Shown here: positions 1-12,193 of the stretch, piece after piece
How the letters are laid out: each line of letters opens with the position of its first letter
Position numbering within the stretch: position 1 is the stretch's first letter
Source of the DNA: Haplomitrium mnioides
Lineage: Eukaryota > Marchantiophyta > Haplomitriopsida > Calobryales
NCBI GenBank assembly: GCA_049999725.1
Contig: JBNGIS010029706.1
Coordinates: forward strand, 1 to 41,135
DNA length: 41,135 nt
Direction of reading: 5' to 3'
Made by a program: the position numbers and the translations under genes
The notes under the pieces: generated by a model
The model's input: only the letters and a program-made list of their open reading frames with translations
Told to the model about the DNA's origin: nothing
Database searches by the model: none

Positions 1-2506
1 GTAGATATGAGACACACACAGCAAGTCAGGCAGCGCCGCACTTCTTCATTCCATAGTATCAATAGATAGAGTGTCACGATTGTATATAGCCCTATCTATA
101 TATAGGGTATAGATAGGGTTAGTCCTATAGTCCTATAACAATATGAGAATACCCTATAATGGTGAGGGAACACTGTGGACTAGTTGTGGCCTAGAGGCTT
201 TCTCAAAATCTCAATAGATTGTTGAGACAATTGGTCAGTTTCCTCTTACAGGTATAACAGTAAATGGTACTCTATAGAAATTAAACTACGAAGTATAGGT
301 GTAGCAACAACTAATCTTTTTACACTTATAGATTAAGTTGTGCTTACAATTGAGTTGTAAATTCAGAGTTAATTGAAATAGTATTTGTATCAAATTTTGT
401 CAAATTTTCTAATATACAGTTTCTGTGAAAAAACAAAGTTTGAATGGATCAAAATGTGAAAATTGGGTGATTAGATGTGAAATTATGTCCAAATGTCATT
501 CCAATAGGTAGGACAATTTAGGAAATTTGTTGGGGAGATATGTCAATTTCCAACTTGATCAAACCATGTGTCTTGCCATCAAGATTGTGGGTCTAAACAC
601 AACTAGAATGACTGGAAAAAGTAGACACACTTCAAAGATGATGTGTATCTAGATGTTTCTCCAATAGTCTAGCACCAATAAATGAATATTGATCACTGTC
701 TTCTGTAAAGAATCACTCTTATCTCATAATAGTATTGTTATGTAGAGTAATTTGCAAAAGGCAGAATCTCTAACACCCTATTATTTTTATTTCTCAACCA
801 TATGCACCAAAATTAGTCTTAAAAAAATTGCTTGGGGCAAGCGATCAAATATGTATCTTCAGATTTTGAAATGGCTGCATAAAATGCACAAATGGATCGA
901 TTGAAGAATCATTGTACTCGCGTTGAAGAGAAATTAGGTTTGGTGCTCAAAGTAGGTTCGAGAGTAATTTCGTGCTTTGGTAGAGACTTAACACTCGTTT
1001 GACAAAAATCTCGTAGGTTCGGATGACTCACTAGCTTCATGGATGAATCTCCATCTTCATTAAACATGTATGGTATCCAAACCACCTGTCATTTCACCTC
1101 GAACCTTCACTTAGTCATATAAGTGAAGTCTCAAAAGCTGGCTGATAAATATAAGCCGCACACTGAGTGTTACCTTCAATAATGGTTACCTCACCTCTTG
1201 CATCTAGGAGTGGGGTTGAACCTCTTGTAGTATAGGTAGATGACACGTGGAACTTAGAGATAGGTTGAAAAAATCAAGGGCAGCTTCCCCTTTGAGCTTA
1301 GAATAGTTTTATACAATTTTGTTTTTTTCTTCTTCGCAAATTACCAAATGTCAGCCGGACTTGAAGGTACTTCGTCAAATTTTCAAAACAAAATAGGTGC
1401 GTAGCCATGCACATTCTCTATTTTTAGTCAAATAGATATCTAATGGACATCAAAAGACTCAGAATATGTTCAGGGAGAATGGAAGCATCAAGGTCCTAGG
1501 TCATGAATGGATGAATTGAAAATCAAAGAAGAAAATCAGTGAGGGAAAGTATGGAAAAGAGAAAAAAGACAATGGAAAAACTAATCTAATGTTGAGGGCC
1601 AGCCAGCCTCTACTCTACTGTCGAAGTACATCCTGCTCAAGGAAATTATGTACGTCCAAGGGCAAGTTAGGATAGAGTGGGGAGCCTTATACCCCATGTA
1701 GGAGATGCTATTTGAAATGAAAGGAGCAAGATGGCCTTATATACATCAATGCCATGGTCATGCAACACTCATGGGATAAGTCCAAGGCGTTTCATGAGTC
1801 GACACTTGCCAAAGTACCCTCTCACATAACAACAAAATTCAAACAATTAGTACTTTCTTGATTCTCAATCTTTTCTCTTGATATTTGTCACATAAGAAGT
1901 GCAATTCAAATTCTTTTCTATCAAGACTGATTTAAGATAGAATGGTGGAGAAATGAGAGATCTCTATCCCCCGCAAGTTGGCTGGATTGTTGGTAGAAGA
2001 AACCCTAGAAAGTAATTGGCACATTTGACTAACAGGTTGAGCAGTTCTGGGTTTGATCTATAGCTTGTTGGTAAGAGGGCTTCAAGGTGCATTTGATGCA
2101 ACAAAAATCAAAACAATCTAAGCTCTACTAAGGATTTTGGAGTTGTTCAAAGTTCAACGTTGGAAAACTACTCGAGCCAGATAGGTGGGAGTGAGGATTA
2201 GGATACCCTTCAAACATATTGGAGAAGATTGCATTGGAGATCTACTATCAAGGCAATCCCAAGGTAACAAATTTCAGGGCTATAGGTGGAGAAATGAGCA
2301 AGAATCGATGAGATGAGTGAATGAGAAGTAGAATGGAGGCTCAAAATAGTTTGGATCATTGCGTCCTCAAGTCTTCATCATTTGGTTTGTGCAATGGTTT
2401 AATAGAAAGAGGAGTTCAAGGCAATAGTGGTGCAAGTTGAATCAAGGAAAATAATAGAGAAATAAGGATGCACTACTCTTTGGAAGTTACTAGATCCTTA
2501 GTGCTG
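1..2506. other. AT-rich stretch without a recognisable gene
   Basis: No open frame of useful length and no conserved protein motif could be read on either strand. Near 97-125 there is a TATA-rich, partly self-complementary stretch (CCCTATCTATATATAGGG), which could be an LTR promoter remnant, but no matching second LTR was found. The rest looks like decayed repeat DNA. I cannot assign it to a family. Confidence 0.6.
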
Positions 2507-2806
2507 AAATCTAGGTCCACCGTCTGAAATCTGGCTCCGCCATCCAAAATCTAGATCTATTGTTAGAAATCTGGATCTATTGTCAAAAATTTGGGCCGGT
2601 CATCAGAAATCTAGGTCTGCCATTAAAAATTTGGATCTACTGTCTAAAATCTGTCTCCGCCGTATGAAATCTGGGTCTGTCATCAGAAATCTAGGCCTAC
2701 CATTAGAAATCTGGGTGTGCTGTCAGAAATCTGGGTCTATCATCTGAAAACAAGGTTTGCCATCAGAAATCTGGATCTACCGTCCGAAATTGGGGTTGTC
2801 GGCAGT
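2507..2806. repeat. 20-bp tandem repeat array, about 15 units
   Basis: Fifteen consecutive 20-bp units of the form AAATCTGGRTCTRCCRTCAG run in strict register, with substitutions but almost no length change. Typical unit starts are AAATCTGG or AAATCTAG, and the second half alternates between GTCTGCCATC-like and ATCTACCGTC-like variants. A 93-codon open frame beginning at 2717 lies partly over the array and is explained by the repeat plus chance. No gene was recognised on either side. Confidence 0.9.
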
Positions 2807-4085
2807 GTCGTAGTCGTCTATGAAGGAGGCAAGACACATGTCGCAACAAGAATGATTGTTACGCTAAAGATAGGAAAAGACAATTCAAGACAAATGAAAA
2901 AGTATACTCTCTTCAAACACCAATTGCCACAACTACATATGTTAGATTGGAGTAAAATTAGTCTTGATGGAAAAATGACAACAAGACTCAGCTATTGATG
3001 CTAATTTCAGACTCTGAATATAAAAAACCACTGCACTGCATGTTTGAAAAGGCAAGTACTTCCCTCCATCGTCAGATAAAGGAAATAGACACCTTAAAGG
3101 AAGGGCCAAGATGAAAGGTTGGGAAAAGGAGGAGAAACAAGCACGGGGTATAGACTACTTCACTTTGAGGCTTGAGGACTGATTGTTTTGTGCAAAGAGA
3201 GCAATGGGCTACAGGGGAAGGAGTTTTGGCCAAACCTTAAGTGAAGTGGGTGTACTCGTGTAGGAGGACCATCACAAGATGGAGGTGGACTGAGGGGGTG
3301 CTGAGAATTGCTGAGCAAGAGCTCTAGAGGCTGAGACTATTCAGGTGAACTCATCTTTGAAGGCATACCAACATTTGGAGGTGGACCAATACTTAGAGGA
3401 GAGGAGAACTCTTTCGGTTTGTATTTCGTGAGAGGCAACCAAAGGGGGGTACTTATGTCGTCTTGGCTTTGGTTTGTGTAGATGATCAGTCCCAAAAGCA
3501 CTAGGAGAGTGCTGTTGGTGTCACTTTTTGGTGGAAAAAGGGGAGGAGTTGCTACATTAGTGCTCTTGCACTACGAGGAAGATCCAGCCTAAGCTCGGGT
3601 GGAGTGTGTGGTCCAGGAGCTGGGAGGGCTGTCTTCTAGAGGTGGAAGTTAAATAAAACCTCTTCCAAGCTTGAGAAAGTAAATTCACAGCTTCTAGCGA
3701 TGGAAGTTGAAAAACTATCTTGACGGGGTGTGTGAGTGGGGAGAGAGTGTGTAGAGTTGGATAATGTTTTTGGTGTGGTTGTGCTGGTAGAATCAAAACT
3801 CATATTTGGAACTAAGGTTTTGAAACTCTATCCAAAACTTCAAAGGCTAAGGGATTGTGTTAGTGAAGTCTGAGGTAGATCTCGGGGGAGAATTCGGGCT
3901 AGTTCGAGTGAAAAAAAGGCTACTCTACTTACAATGCTTATGAAGTTGGAGTGTTGGTGACGATTTGCTGCACAATAGTGGGGGGAGTATGTTGGGAGGT
4001 TCATAGTATGTTGGTAAACTGTGATTTTGCTCTTATTATACTTGTAGGGATTTGATAAGAACACTCTTGAAGAGGAAAGTGATGT

Positions 4086-4092
<7 letters not shown>
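2807..4092. other. Non-coding stretch, nothing recognised
   Basis: Purine-rich on the plus strand, with short open frames only. None of the frames shows a conserved domain, and the longest minus-strand frames (3557-3796, 3840-4160) are proline/serine/leucine-rich low-complexity translations of purine-rich DNA. No repeat boundary or RNA gene was seen. Confidence 0.5.

Positions 4093-4132
<40 letters not shown>
4093..4132. repeat. (GA)20 microsatellite
   Basis: Twenty uninterrupted GA dinucleotides. It gives a leucine-serine run in an overlapping minus-strand frame, which is not a gene. The absence of interruptions contrasts with the heavily mutated elements elsewhere in the window. Confidence 0.98.
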
Positions 4133-4135
<3 letters not shown>

Positions 4136-4699
4136 GTCTGTATGTGCTTAGGGAGACCAATAGGTTGGGTTCAAAGCTTGGTTGTACTTTCTATTTTGTT
4201 TGGAGATTAAATCAGATAGCTATAACTTGTTAAGGTGCTCGAGTAGCTGGCCCCACTAGCATTTTAGATCTTGGAAGAGTGAATTATAGTCTTAGTTGTT
4301 TTAGGATGCAGCTTGTTGGAGAGAGATGCAAGCCCATATCTGAGCCATAACTGTATGCACCCCTTTTCAAAGAAGGGTACATTGGGTACGTGTAATTGGA
4401 TTGCATCAAAAGCAGCATTGGTGTGTGCCCAAAATTGTTCAGTGTAGGGTTATGGTTGCTCTGTGTGTATGGAGAAGAATGCAGGTCTGTTTTTTGCTTG
4501 GTTGGGTTGAGAGGAGTGTAGAAATACAAGGTGAAGTTTAGTATTGCTAAGATATGAATTTGATAACAAAGGTTCTCGAGTCATCTCATTAAAGAGCCAT
4601 GTAATTCTTTGTCCTCCTTTCCTTTGAAATAACATCATTTGGGTGTTAAGGAAGGAAGGAGCGGAACAACACCGAAATAGTGACTTATCAGTGTTTCAA

Positions 4700-5110
4700 C
4701 ACTGCAAGTTCCTCTTCTTTCGAACTTTCAGGAAATACCAAAGAAGAAGTTTTGAACTTTCAATATTTTATGTTTTTTACCAAAAAATTGATATGTCTCC
4801 ATTTCGCCATTGAGTTTTCCTTCTTTCTTTCGAACTTTCGGCTTTCACTTCGAATGCATTTCGAACTTTCAAGAAAATATAAATATTTCCTCTGAAACAA
4901 GGATATATTGCCAATATGTATAGATAAAGGCCTTTTTGAACTTTCCAACTTCACCGAGCAAAATTTTTGAGCTTTCAAAGCATTTGAAAAAATAATTTCT
5001 AAAATAATGATATGTAGGTGTTTCTACACAAATATGAAATGCTTTAAACTTTCAACTTAATGCTTCAAGAGGTGCCAAAATTGTGATTTCTTGCCTTTTC
5101 GAACTTCAAA
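4700..5110. repeat. Field of dispersed GAACTTTC motifs
   Basis: The octamer GAACTTTC, usually as TTCGAACTTTC or TTTGAACTTTC, occurs repeatedly at irregular spacing across about 400 bp. Variants such as GAGCTTTC and AAACTTTC are also present. The reverse complement (GAAAGTTC) reappears near 6330-6345. Spacing is not constant, so this is not a simple tandem array. It may be a worn-out satellite or the LTR of an unidentified element. No coding region is supported here. Confidence 0.5.
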
Positions 5111-6536
5111 CTCCTTCGTTGAACGTCTCTTCATAGCTTGATCAATTTTGATAGATTTGATAAGTTCTTCATCAAATTTGATCAATCTCTCATGAGTTAT
5201 CAATGCGCTTCAACATTCGACCTGATTCGCAAGAAACTCCTGTCAATTTGAGCAATCTTTTGATATGAAATGATGTATGATCTGCTTCACACTCGGATTC
5301 AATGCACGCTCAAATTTGCAACAGCAACAATCATCAAATTGTCAAAGCTGCTCATATATGTCAACAAATATGATTCCAGTGATGTCCTTTCTGTTGAGAA
5401 AGAATGTAGCACTTCCCAAAACTGAAATCAATCAATCTGATGCAAAGTCCAATGTCGCCTTCAGCTAGAAAAATCCGATCTGCTCATCTGATTCTAGATG
5501 AACTTCTTGAAAATTTTTTCATAGATTTGCTCGCAATCCCCTGGCAAATCGACCAGTACATCAATTTGAACGTAGAAATCTGTAAAATAATGGAAATCTT
5601 CTTCTGAAAGTTTTCAAAACTGTGAACGCTTCATTCTCATCACTATGTATGAGCTTGAATAAGCAATAAAATATATTATTATATTATATAAAATAATTAA
5701 ATGAAGAAAATTTAAGATTTGAGTAGATTAAACTATAGGGGGAAGAAAATTGAGATTTCTAGATAGATTTTGAAAGAAAAATCTGTGTGCAGCTCATGGG
5801 AAGAACATTGAAGGTGATTTCAAAAATAGAAATTTATAACTTAGCCATGGTCGTGCTGATAATGTGTTGAATGTGAGGCTCATGCAACTAATAGAAGAAT
5901 GTGATAACATAAGATCAACAAGTATATGATGTGAATCATGAATCAAATTTGATTTTGAAATATAATAAAAAAAGATTATATATATATAATCTTGAAATAT
6001 AATAAAAAAAAGAATGTAATAATATAATAAAAATCTCGAATCAAATTTTGAAGAAATCTATACGCATTGAAGAGAGCTTGATAGATTGAAGACGACAACA
6101 AATTGACTAACGGAAGATGATGAATTCAAAGAAGAATGAATCAATCAAATTTCTTGTAAAAAGTTCATGAAGATTTTAAAATCCAAGAATTCGATGAAGA
6201 ATCCATCGAGTAAAGCTTTTAAGATCTGAATTTCCAGATTCAGATCTTGTCCATGTCTTGAGCATGAAAAGAAGAAAGTTTGAAAATTTGAAAGCTCGAA
6301 TCGGAAAAGTTTGACATTTTGGATAGCTCGATATAATTTGAAAGTTCGAAAAGATAAAAATTCAAATTATCCTATCCCAAGTCAAAACACAGACAAACTA
6401 TGCCATTAGATGCATGGAGCACGGTAGTACTTCCCAAGAAACATTGAAAATAGTTTTTGAGAAATTTCCCTTTATATGCATTTCAACTTTATGTACTCTT
6501 CTTATAGAATATAAGTAGCCTTTTTTGAAAGCTTAT
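5111..6536. other. AT-rich stretch without a recognisable gene
   Basis: Strongly AT-rich, with local simple sequence such as TATATATATA near 5980 and AATATAATAAAAA repeats near 5960-6040. No protein motif or RNA gene was seen. The right end abuts the minus-strand gypsy-family LTR beginning at 6537, but no primer-binding site or gag follows that LTR here, so this DNA is not its interior. Confidence 0.5.
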
Positions 6537-6786
6537 TGTAAAAGAACTCAAAGACGAAATCCAGATGAGTAAGAACTCATAGTGAACTCTAATAGAGTTC
6601 TTCAACCAAATGCCAATAAGGCAAGCAAAAGCCAAGTAACCAAAGAACCCAAGTGATTCGAGAGGAATTCTTGAATGAAAAGTGGGGCTAAGAAGCCCTT
6701 CTATTTATACAAAAGAAGAGGGCATCAACCTCCTTTCTTCACTTACAAGTCACTTCTAATTTCAACCCCTAAAGTAAGTCTCTACA
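6537..6786 (-). mobile_element. Gypsy-family LTR (solo or truncated), minus strand
   Basis: A 250-bp block reads on the minus strand from TGTAGAGACTTAC to CTTTTACA and matches the plus-strand LTR at 35527-35800 along its length, with shared blocks such as GAAGTGACTTGTAAGTGAAG and AACTCTATTAGAGTTC. A TATA box (TATAAATA on the minus strand, 6702-6709) lies at the expected place. The high-coordinate side abuts copia gag sequence and the low-coordinate side has no primer-binding site. Five-base flanks (CTTAT and TTGAG) do not match, so no target duplication is visible. Confidence 0.7.
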
Positions 6787-7015
6787 TTGAGAGATAAGAA
6801 GTACATAACGTTTTTGGATTTCTCAGTCCAGGCCTTAGCTGCCATCACTTGGGTTGCTAATGGGTTTATTGGTAAATTAGGTGATTCTTCATCTCCCATG
6901 AGGATATCCCATAAGCCCTTACTCATCAAAAAAAAATTGCAATCCTGAAATTCCAAGCTTGATAATTGTATTTGTCTAACTTTTCACTCACCAATCCACT
7001 CATGTTGTCTCCCAT
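6787..7015 (-). pseudogene. Truncated copia gag fragment
   Basis: Starting at the ATG whose complement is at 7013-7015, the minus strand encodes the same N-terminus as the gag of the full copia element at 20939, sharing MGDN, EKLDKYN, KGLWDILMGDEES and AWTEKS. A run of nine A at about 6928-6936 on the plus strand, against seven T in the other copy, shifts the frame. The coding sequence stops at the gypsy-family LTR edge at 6787, after only about 75 codons, and the rest of the polyprotein is missing. Confidence 0.85.
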
Positions 7016-8306
7016 GATTTTTCAAACTATAAGGTTTGATAAAATCTCAAAAAATACTAACATGTAAGAACTCTCTGAACTAAAGTTTAAAAAATTCATG
7101 AATGTAAAATACTTTCACAAACTCCTCTTAAAACTTTCAGCTCAAACAGAGTTCCAAAAGACTTTCAAAATGTAAAAATAGTGAAACTTGTAACACAATA
7201 TAACAAAAGCTTCTTCTCTTTTTTTCAAGAGTTCCTCATAGGCTAGATGGTTAAGGAAACTTTAGAGAAAGAAGAGGTTTGGGGTTTGATACCTATGGAC
7301 AACATCGTAATAGTGATAAGGTACTTTTCGGAAAGACTCTTGTAGATTTTCAAAAATTGTTGTCGCTTTGTATATGTGAGAGGTGAAATGGTGATTAGGT
7401 GTAAATAATCATATGTGCCGGAAAGTTGCGCCAAAAAATATAAAACAAAAAAAGTCGTGCCGAAAAATGTAGCACCATAAAACTGAAGTAGCACTTTCTT
7501 CAGCGAAAACAAGCGTCACGCTTATAAGATGTTGCGGTTTTTTTCTTCTATGCAAAATTTTTCCCTTGAGTTTTTTTTGTTTTCTTTCTCTTCTGCGCAA
7601 AATATTTCCCTTGAACTTCAACAAAAATCCAGTGTCCTGCGTATAGTTTGGTGCATTTAAAAAACTTTCTTCCTTGAACTTTAGCGATGTTTCTCCCTTC
7701 TTGCAATGTTATTGCGCAAAATTTCTCTCTTGAACTTCAGGGATGTTGAACTTCAGCGATGTTGAATTTCAGCAATAGAAACTTGTTGTATTCCAATCTA
7801 TAGCAACCATCAATTGAGTGAGAACATAAGAAAATTTGAATCAAGTCTTCTCGAGTGGTTTGCAGCTTAACAACATATCAAAGAAATTTTGATTCTTCAA
7901 AACGCGGACACTGAATAAGGAGAATTGCAGCTATTGGAGTGCTCATCTGCTGTGATAAGACCCTTTCAAGTAAAGAGATCGAATGTTCTTCTTAGTGTGC
8001 TCTTTGTTGGCCAATATTTTGCCAAATATACTCCAATGTATATTAGTGTATTCTATGTTGTAGCCATCAATATGTCCACCAAAATGTATTGCCCAATACT
8101 CCAATATGTGAAGGGTATACTTGAATATAACCAGCCAAATGTCTACCAAAGTGAGCGATGTAAATTTGAAATTTCAACCAAATATAAAGCAAACGCTGCA
8201 CCAAGTAAATTGCTGTATTTCTCAAAATTCCAGCCAAATATAACCACAGTTTCCTCAAAAGAAAATTTCCCACTCTCCTTCTAAAGCACAATCAGCTCTG
8301 ATACCA
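7016..8306 (-). mobile_element. Copia leader, minus-strand element
   Basis: Region between the LTR and gag of the minus-strand copia element. The primer-binding site is at 8295-8306, reading TGGTATCAGAGC on the minus strand, a standard match to the 3' end of plant initiator Met-tRNA and directly adjacent to the LTR. The leader is about 1.3 kb, long for copia, and matches the leader of the plus-strand element (19614-20938), including the stretch with CAACATCTT/GCGATG-like repeats and a tRNA-like segment. Short open frames here are not supported as genes. Confidence 0.8.
7239..7293 (+). other. tRNA-like A-box/B-box segment in copia leader, antisense
   Basis: On the plus strand, opposite to the element, TAGGCTAGATGGTTAAGG (7239-7256) resembles the A box of tRNA-Leu/Ser type genes, and GGTTTGATACC (7283-7293) is one or two changes from a B box (GGTTCGAATCC). 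The same pair occurs in the same place and orientation in the other copia leader at 20662-20715. It is not a functional tRNA, because acceptor and anticodon arms cannot be closed. It could be a captured tRNA-derived SINE head. Confidence 0.45.
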
Positions 8307-8596
8307 TGTTGGAATGTGTAGAAAGCATCCTCTAAGATTGGAAGAATGTCCAATGTCAATGAATACAAAAAGAATCTAGCATTGAAAAGGGAATTCCAAA
8401 ATGTGAATATGAAAGCTCAAATGAGTAAAACATGTGCATGAACATGCAAACATGAACAATACTTGGGTAATTCTGTATGTGCATCCCCCTATGTGGGTAT
8501 TTATACTAGACTCACTAACTTAACTAAGGTTAAACCTTGAGTTAATTAACCCTAGAACTTAAGCTAACTATTCAATGATAGCTTGTTATTTAAACA
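8307..8596 (-). mobile_element. Copia 5' LTR, minus strand
   Basis: A 290-bp LTR in reverse orientation, TG...CA on its own strand (TGTTTAAATAACAAGC at the start, CATTCCAACA at the end). It aligns throughout with the two 288-bp LTRs at 19326 and 25117. A TATA box (TATAAATA, complement at 8498-8505) is conserved at the same offset in all three. It is followed immediately by the primer-binding site, so it is the 5' LTR of a truncated element that extends toward lower coordinates. Confidence 0.93.
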
Positions 8597-9484
8597 CTTT
8601 GAACTAGGAACACGCTACTCAAAACAAAAACTTTTATCTTTTGTTTAGAAAAATTGTGATTTTTTAGCTCAAAAAACATTAAAAATGAGGCTTTTTTTTT
8701 TTCAAGTACATGAGTTTTTGAGGTTTTGTTTTGCCGTTTCAACAAGCATGATAGAGCGAGAGTCAATTTCATTGTACAAAATCAAACAACATTATAAGTT
8801 TTTATGAAAATATTAGAAAACTCGAATTTGATGAAAAGTATAAAAATCATGGTAAGTTTTCACCAAAAAATTGCATTTATTATTGATTACAATTCTAAAC
8901 CCTAAAATTGAAATACATTTCACAAGAAACTATTTTGAAATATGTTTGGTTGCACAAACTCTAGACACATATAGACATGATGCTCTTTGAAATGTATTTT
9001 TTGGAAAATATTTACAAAACATAAAAAGAAAACCCAAGCAGACTAGAAGTCAAGGGAATGAGTTTGTAATCTAAGACACAAAACGAAGAAAACAAAACAT
9101 TGCATGGATTAAGGAGCTCTATTTTAAATTTCAAGCAAGAAAGAAGTTTTCACTTATAGTTGAAAATCCATGCATGCAAAAGTTAAAGTAGGCTTTAAGA
9201 AAATGTTTCAGCATTTAAAAATATTTCATAATTTAACAAAGCATGTGCACAAATGTATCATAGTTTAGAATCAAAATGGCAGTAGCTAAGGAGATTGAAT
9301 TAAGAGTGTAAACAATAAACATATCCAAGTTTTAGACTTGCTTCAACCAAATAAAGGTTTCAAGATCTACAAAAGAGTCTATAACTTGTGTACAAATTAA
9401 GTTGTAATCGGTAGTTTTTATATGTAGAAGCTTGAAGGTTGTATAAGAGAAGTAGAACTTGTAGAAGGCTTGAACTTCCATCCC
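8597..9484. other. AT-rich stretch, nothing recognised
   Basis: Flank of the minus-strand copia LTR. It contains many A/T runs and short open frames without domains. No repeat with other parts of the window was noticed. Confidence 0.5.
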
Positions 9485-9588
9485 AAAGGCTATGCATGTA
9501 TAGGAATCCAAGCTCAACATCTAAACACTCCACCTGAAAGTCTATACGTGTATAGGAATCCAAACTCACCATCTGAACACTCCACAAC
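9485..9588. repeat. 52-bp direct repeat, two units
   Basis: Two adjacent 52-bp units begin with AAAGGCTATGCATGTATAGG and AAAGTCTATACGTGTATAGG and continue with AATCCAARCTCAMCATCTRA. A third, poor unit may follow to about 9660 (contains TCTATGTGTGCATAGG). Each unit contains a self-complementary core of the type CTATGYRTGYATAG, the same style of core seen in the 24-, 30- and 37-bp arrays further right. Confidence 0.8.
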
Positions 9589-10159
9589 AAAGACTGATAA
9601 GAACATAGGTTTTAGATTCCGCAGAATAGTTCAAAGTCTATGTGTGCATAGGGTTCACACTTCTACAATCGAGAATACAGAAGGTAAACGTTCTATTTTT
9701 CACAACAAACTCTACGTACGCAAAAGATTTTGATTTCTAATTCGGAATCTAAAAGTAAAACATGTACAAAGCTCTACATATGAGTCAAAGCATGCCAAAG
9801 GTATTAAGTTATGCATCAAAGTTCTTATAAGTAAAAAATAAGTAGTGAATTTGGGCGAATGCTTTAGCAATACAATAATCTTAAACTCTTCTAGAAAACA
9901 CTAAAGTTGGAAACAACATATTGCATTTTCGAGAAGAAAATATTTTACAAAGGAAATGAAAATATTAACTAAAGATTTAAGTTTCATTTACAAAGAATAA
10001 CATTCGACTTAGAATGATTGACAGTAAAAAGTTCAAGGTGGCCAAAAAATTCAACAAGGTGCTTCAAAAGATTCTCACATACTTTATAAAATAATAATAT
10101 TAAATTACAATATTAACTGAAAATACACAATATATATTAAAATTCTTTTAAATACTTTA

Positions 10160-12193
10160 GTCACTCATTTTGACTTCTTCGAATTCAACGTTAGAAGAAT
10201 CATCATGATTTACTTGATCAGTATGAGTGTTAATGACAGTGATTGAATTTTCTTGAAACATTTTAGGATTGAGGGCTTTTTGTCTTTCGTACTAAAAATG
10301 ATTTGCTTTAATGGTAACTAGAGTCGTTTTCTTTAATTGGTCTTTTTGGGTAAGAAGCAAATCAAAAGACATAATTGTGATTTGTGTCACATCAAGTACA
10401 TCAATATATAGTTTTGATTTGCATTTCCTTTTTGTTGCTACTATTTTTTTTGAGAAGTATTGTCCAAAAAATGCATCCTCAACTTGACAAGCAAAGCATT
10501 AAACAAATATTGTTTCAGTTTTGGGGGATCTTCCTCATTAAATAACAAGACTTTGAGAACTTTGGCAACTCAAAACGATCTGTCTTATGGATCCATAAAT
10601 GCAATAACACAAATAAACATTCTAGCTTTCATCTCATGTAGATTTCCAAATTTATGCTCATATCGAGTGTTGTGCAAGAGAGTCCCTTCTCGCAACGTAG
10701 GTGCTCCATCATAGATTGCTTGACATGTAGAAAGCATTTACTGTACCAGAGTATCTTCTTCTATCTGTTGAGCATCAAGCTGAGAACCTAGACAAACATT
10801 TTGAGAATCATTGCAAGTGTTTGATAATTATAAAGGTGGAAAGGTAAATTCTGCTTCGAGTCCTCGTCCTTTGTCTTCAAAGATGTAGCTTGCAATCTCT
10901 TGTTGGGTAAGAAAAAAATCATTCTACCATTGAATATCAGAATATGTAAAGAACTTGTAGCAATTCTCACTATTTTGTACCTTATTTAAAATACCACTTT
11001 CTCGGCATCAACTTCACTTTCTTCCTTTTGAGATCGTTTGAATTCAAAATATACCTTGAAAGGAATCAACATTTAACTCAAAGTTTCTCTATACACTTCA
11101 AGTAGGCACTTGAGTTGACAAACACCATCTGCAAATAACCAAAATTCATCTATTGAAAATTGTTTACTCCAAATCTTTATTTTGGAATTATTTAATTAGA
11201 ACTTGAATTGTTGATGAAAGGTAATATCATGTATCATTTGAACCAAAGAGGGACGTTGATATAGAAACATTTTGAAATCCCAAGTTTCCAACAAAAGAGT
11301 TGCTTGAGGTTTGGGATTATAAGGCAATTGAAGTGTCTAGCTAAGACTTATAATTGTTAAAGCCTTGATATGCTTCAAACGTTTCGAGAATTGGCTGAAC
11401 ATATAATCGATTTGATCATAAGCACGGCCAACCATGAGAAATCCCACCTTGATTTTTTGAAAAACATTCTTGGCAATAAGGAGACTAAGATATCCAAATA
11501 AGATAGAATTCTTATTCTCTCATGTCGAGTTGTCCAACTGAAGATACACAGTTGGAGGCAATGGCCCTTGAAAGTCACATAGTATTTTGTTGATCACAGT
11601 AACTTTCAAACTAGAATTGCTTCTCAAGTTTCCGTATGTTACGAAGACTCTCGAAGAAAGAGCATGATTGAATATTAAGGCACCAACAACATGCACACCC
11701 ACCAAACAATCTTTATCAATGTTTTTATGGTGGCAAAGGCTAGTGTGGAATAGCAATTTTATTTTGATCCATTCCATCAATGACAATTCTCAAGTACTTT
11801 TGACCATCGACATAACATTTTCTTTGATAGTTTGCAAGTTTTGTTCTTTCTTTCATTTGTTAGTCACGATGAAGAATAGTTGGCGATTATATTTTACTAC
11901 ATCATGACAAAGCACAAAGGACATAAAAATAGTTCAGTAAAACACATGTCGATACTTATAGCTTTAAAACACAACGTGAGGTGCTAAAAACATTCAAGTT
12001 ATCTTATACAAATGTTTGGATTAGTAGAAGTGAAAACTTTGTAAGAGATTAAAAATAAACTTTAGGTAATTTGAAAAAAGGACAATCTGTTTGACTTAAA
12101 ATAAACAAAAGTTTCAAAAAGAGAAAAACAAGATTTGCTAACAAAGAGTCACAAACAAGAACACATCTTCTGAGAATTTAGGATGAGTGGAGA
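10160..12193 (-). pseudogene. Decayed transposase-like gene, C-terminal part
   Basis: Reading the minus strand from about 12000 to 10160 across frameshifts and stops gives a chain of motifs: YLRIVIDGMDQNKIAIPH near 11800, VGVHVVGAL, PPTVYLQLDNS near 11540, then VFQKIKVGFLMVG and DQIDYMFSQFS near 11400. I recall the DGMDQ.K / LQLDN...NKN / GH..DQID.FS combination from a widespread family of transposase-like eukaryotic proteins (DUF7869-type; name from memory). In these the acidic residues look like a DDE-type core. Lysine-rich sequence continues to a likely end near 10160. In the LQLDN block a TGA replaces the codon after NST. The N-terminal half lies beyond the gypsy insertion at 17776-19293. 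Confidence 0.65.

Noticed and set aside
3840-4160. 106-codon minus-strand frame with SLSLSLSL
   Set aside because: Product of the (GA)20 microsatellite and neighbouring purine-rich DNA.
7925-8284. 119-codon plus-strand frame as a gene
   Set aside because: It lies antisense in the copia leader, has no domain, and the matching frame is not kept in the other copia copy.
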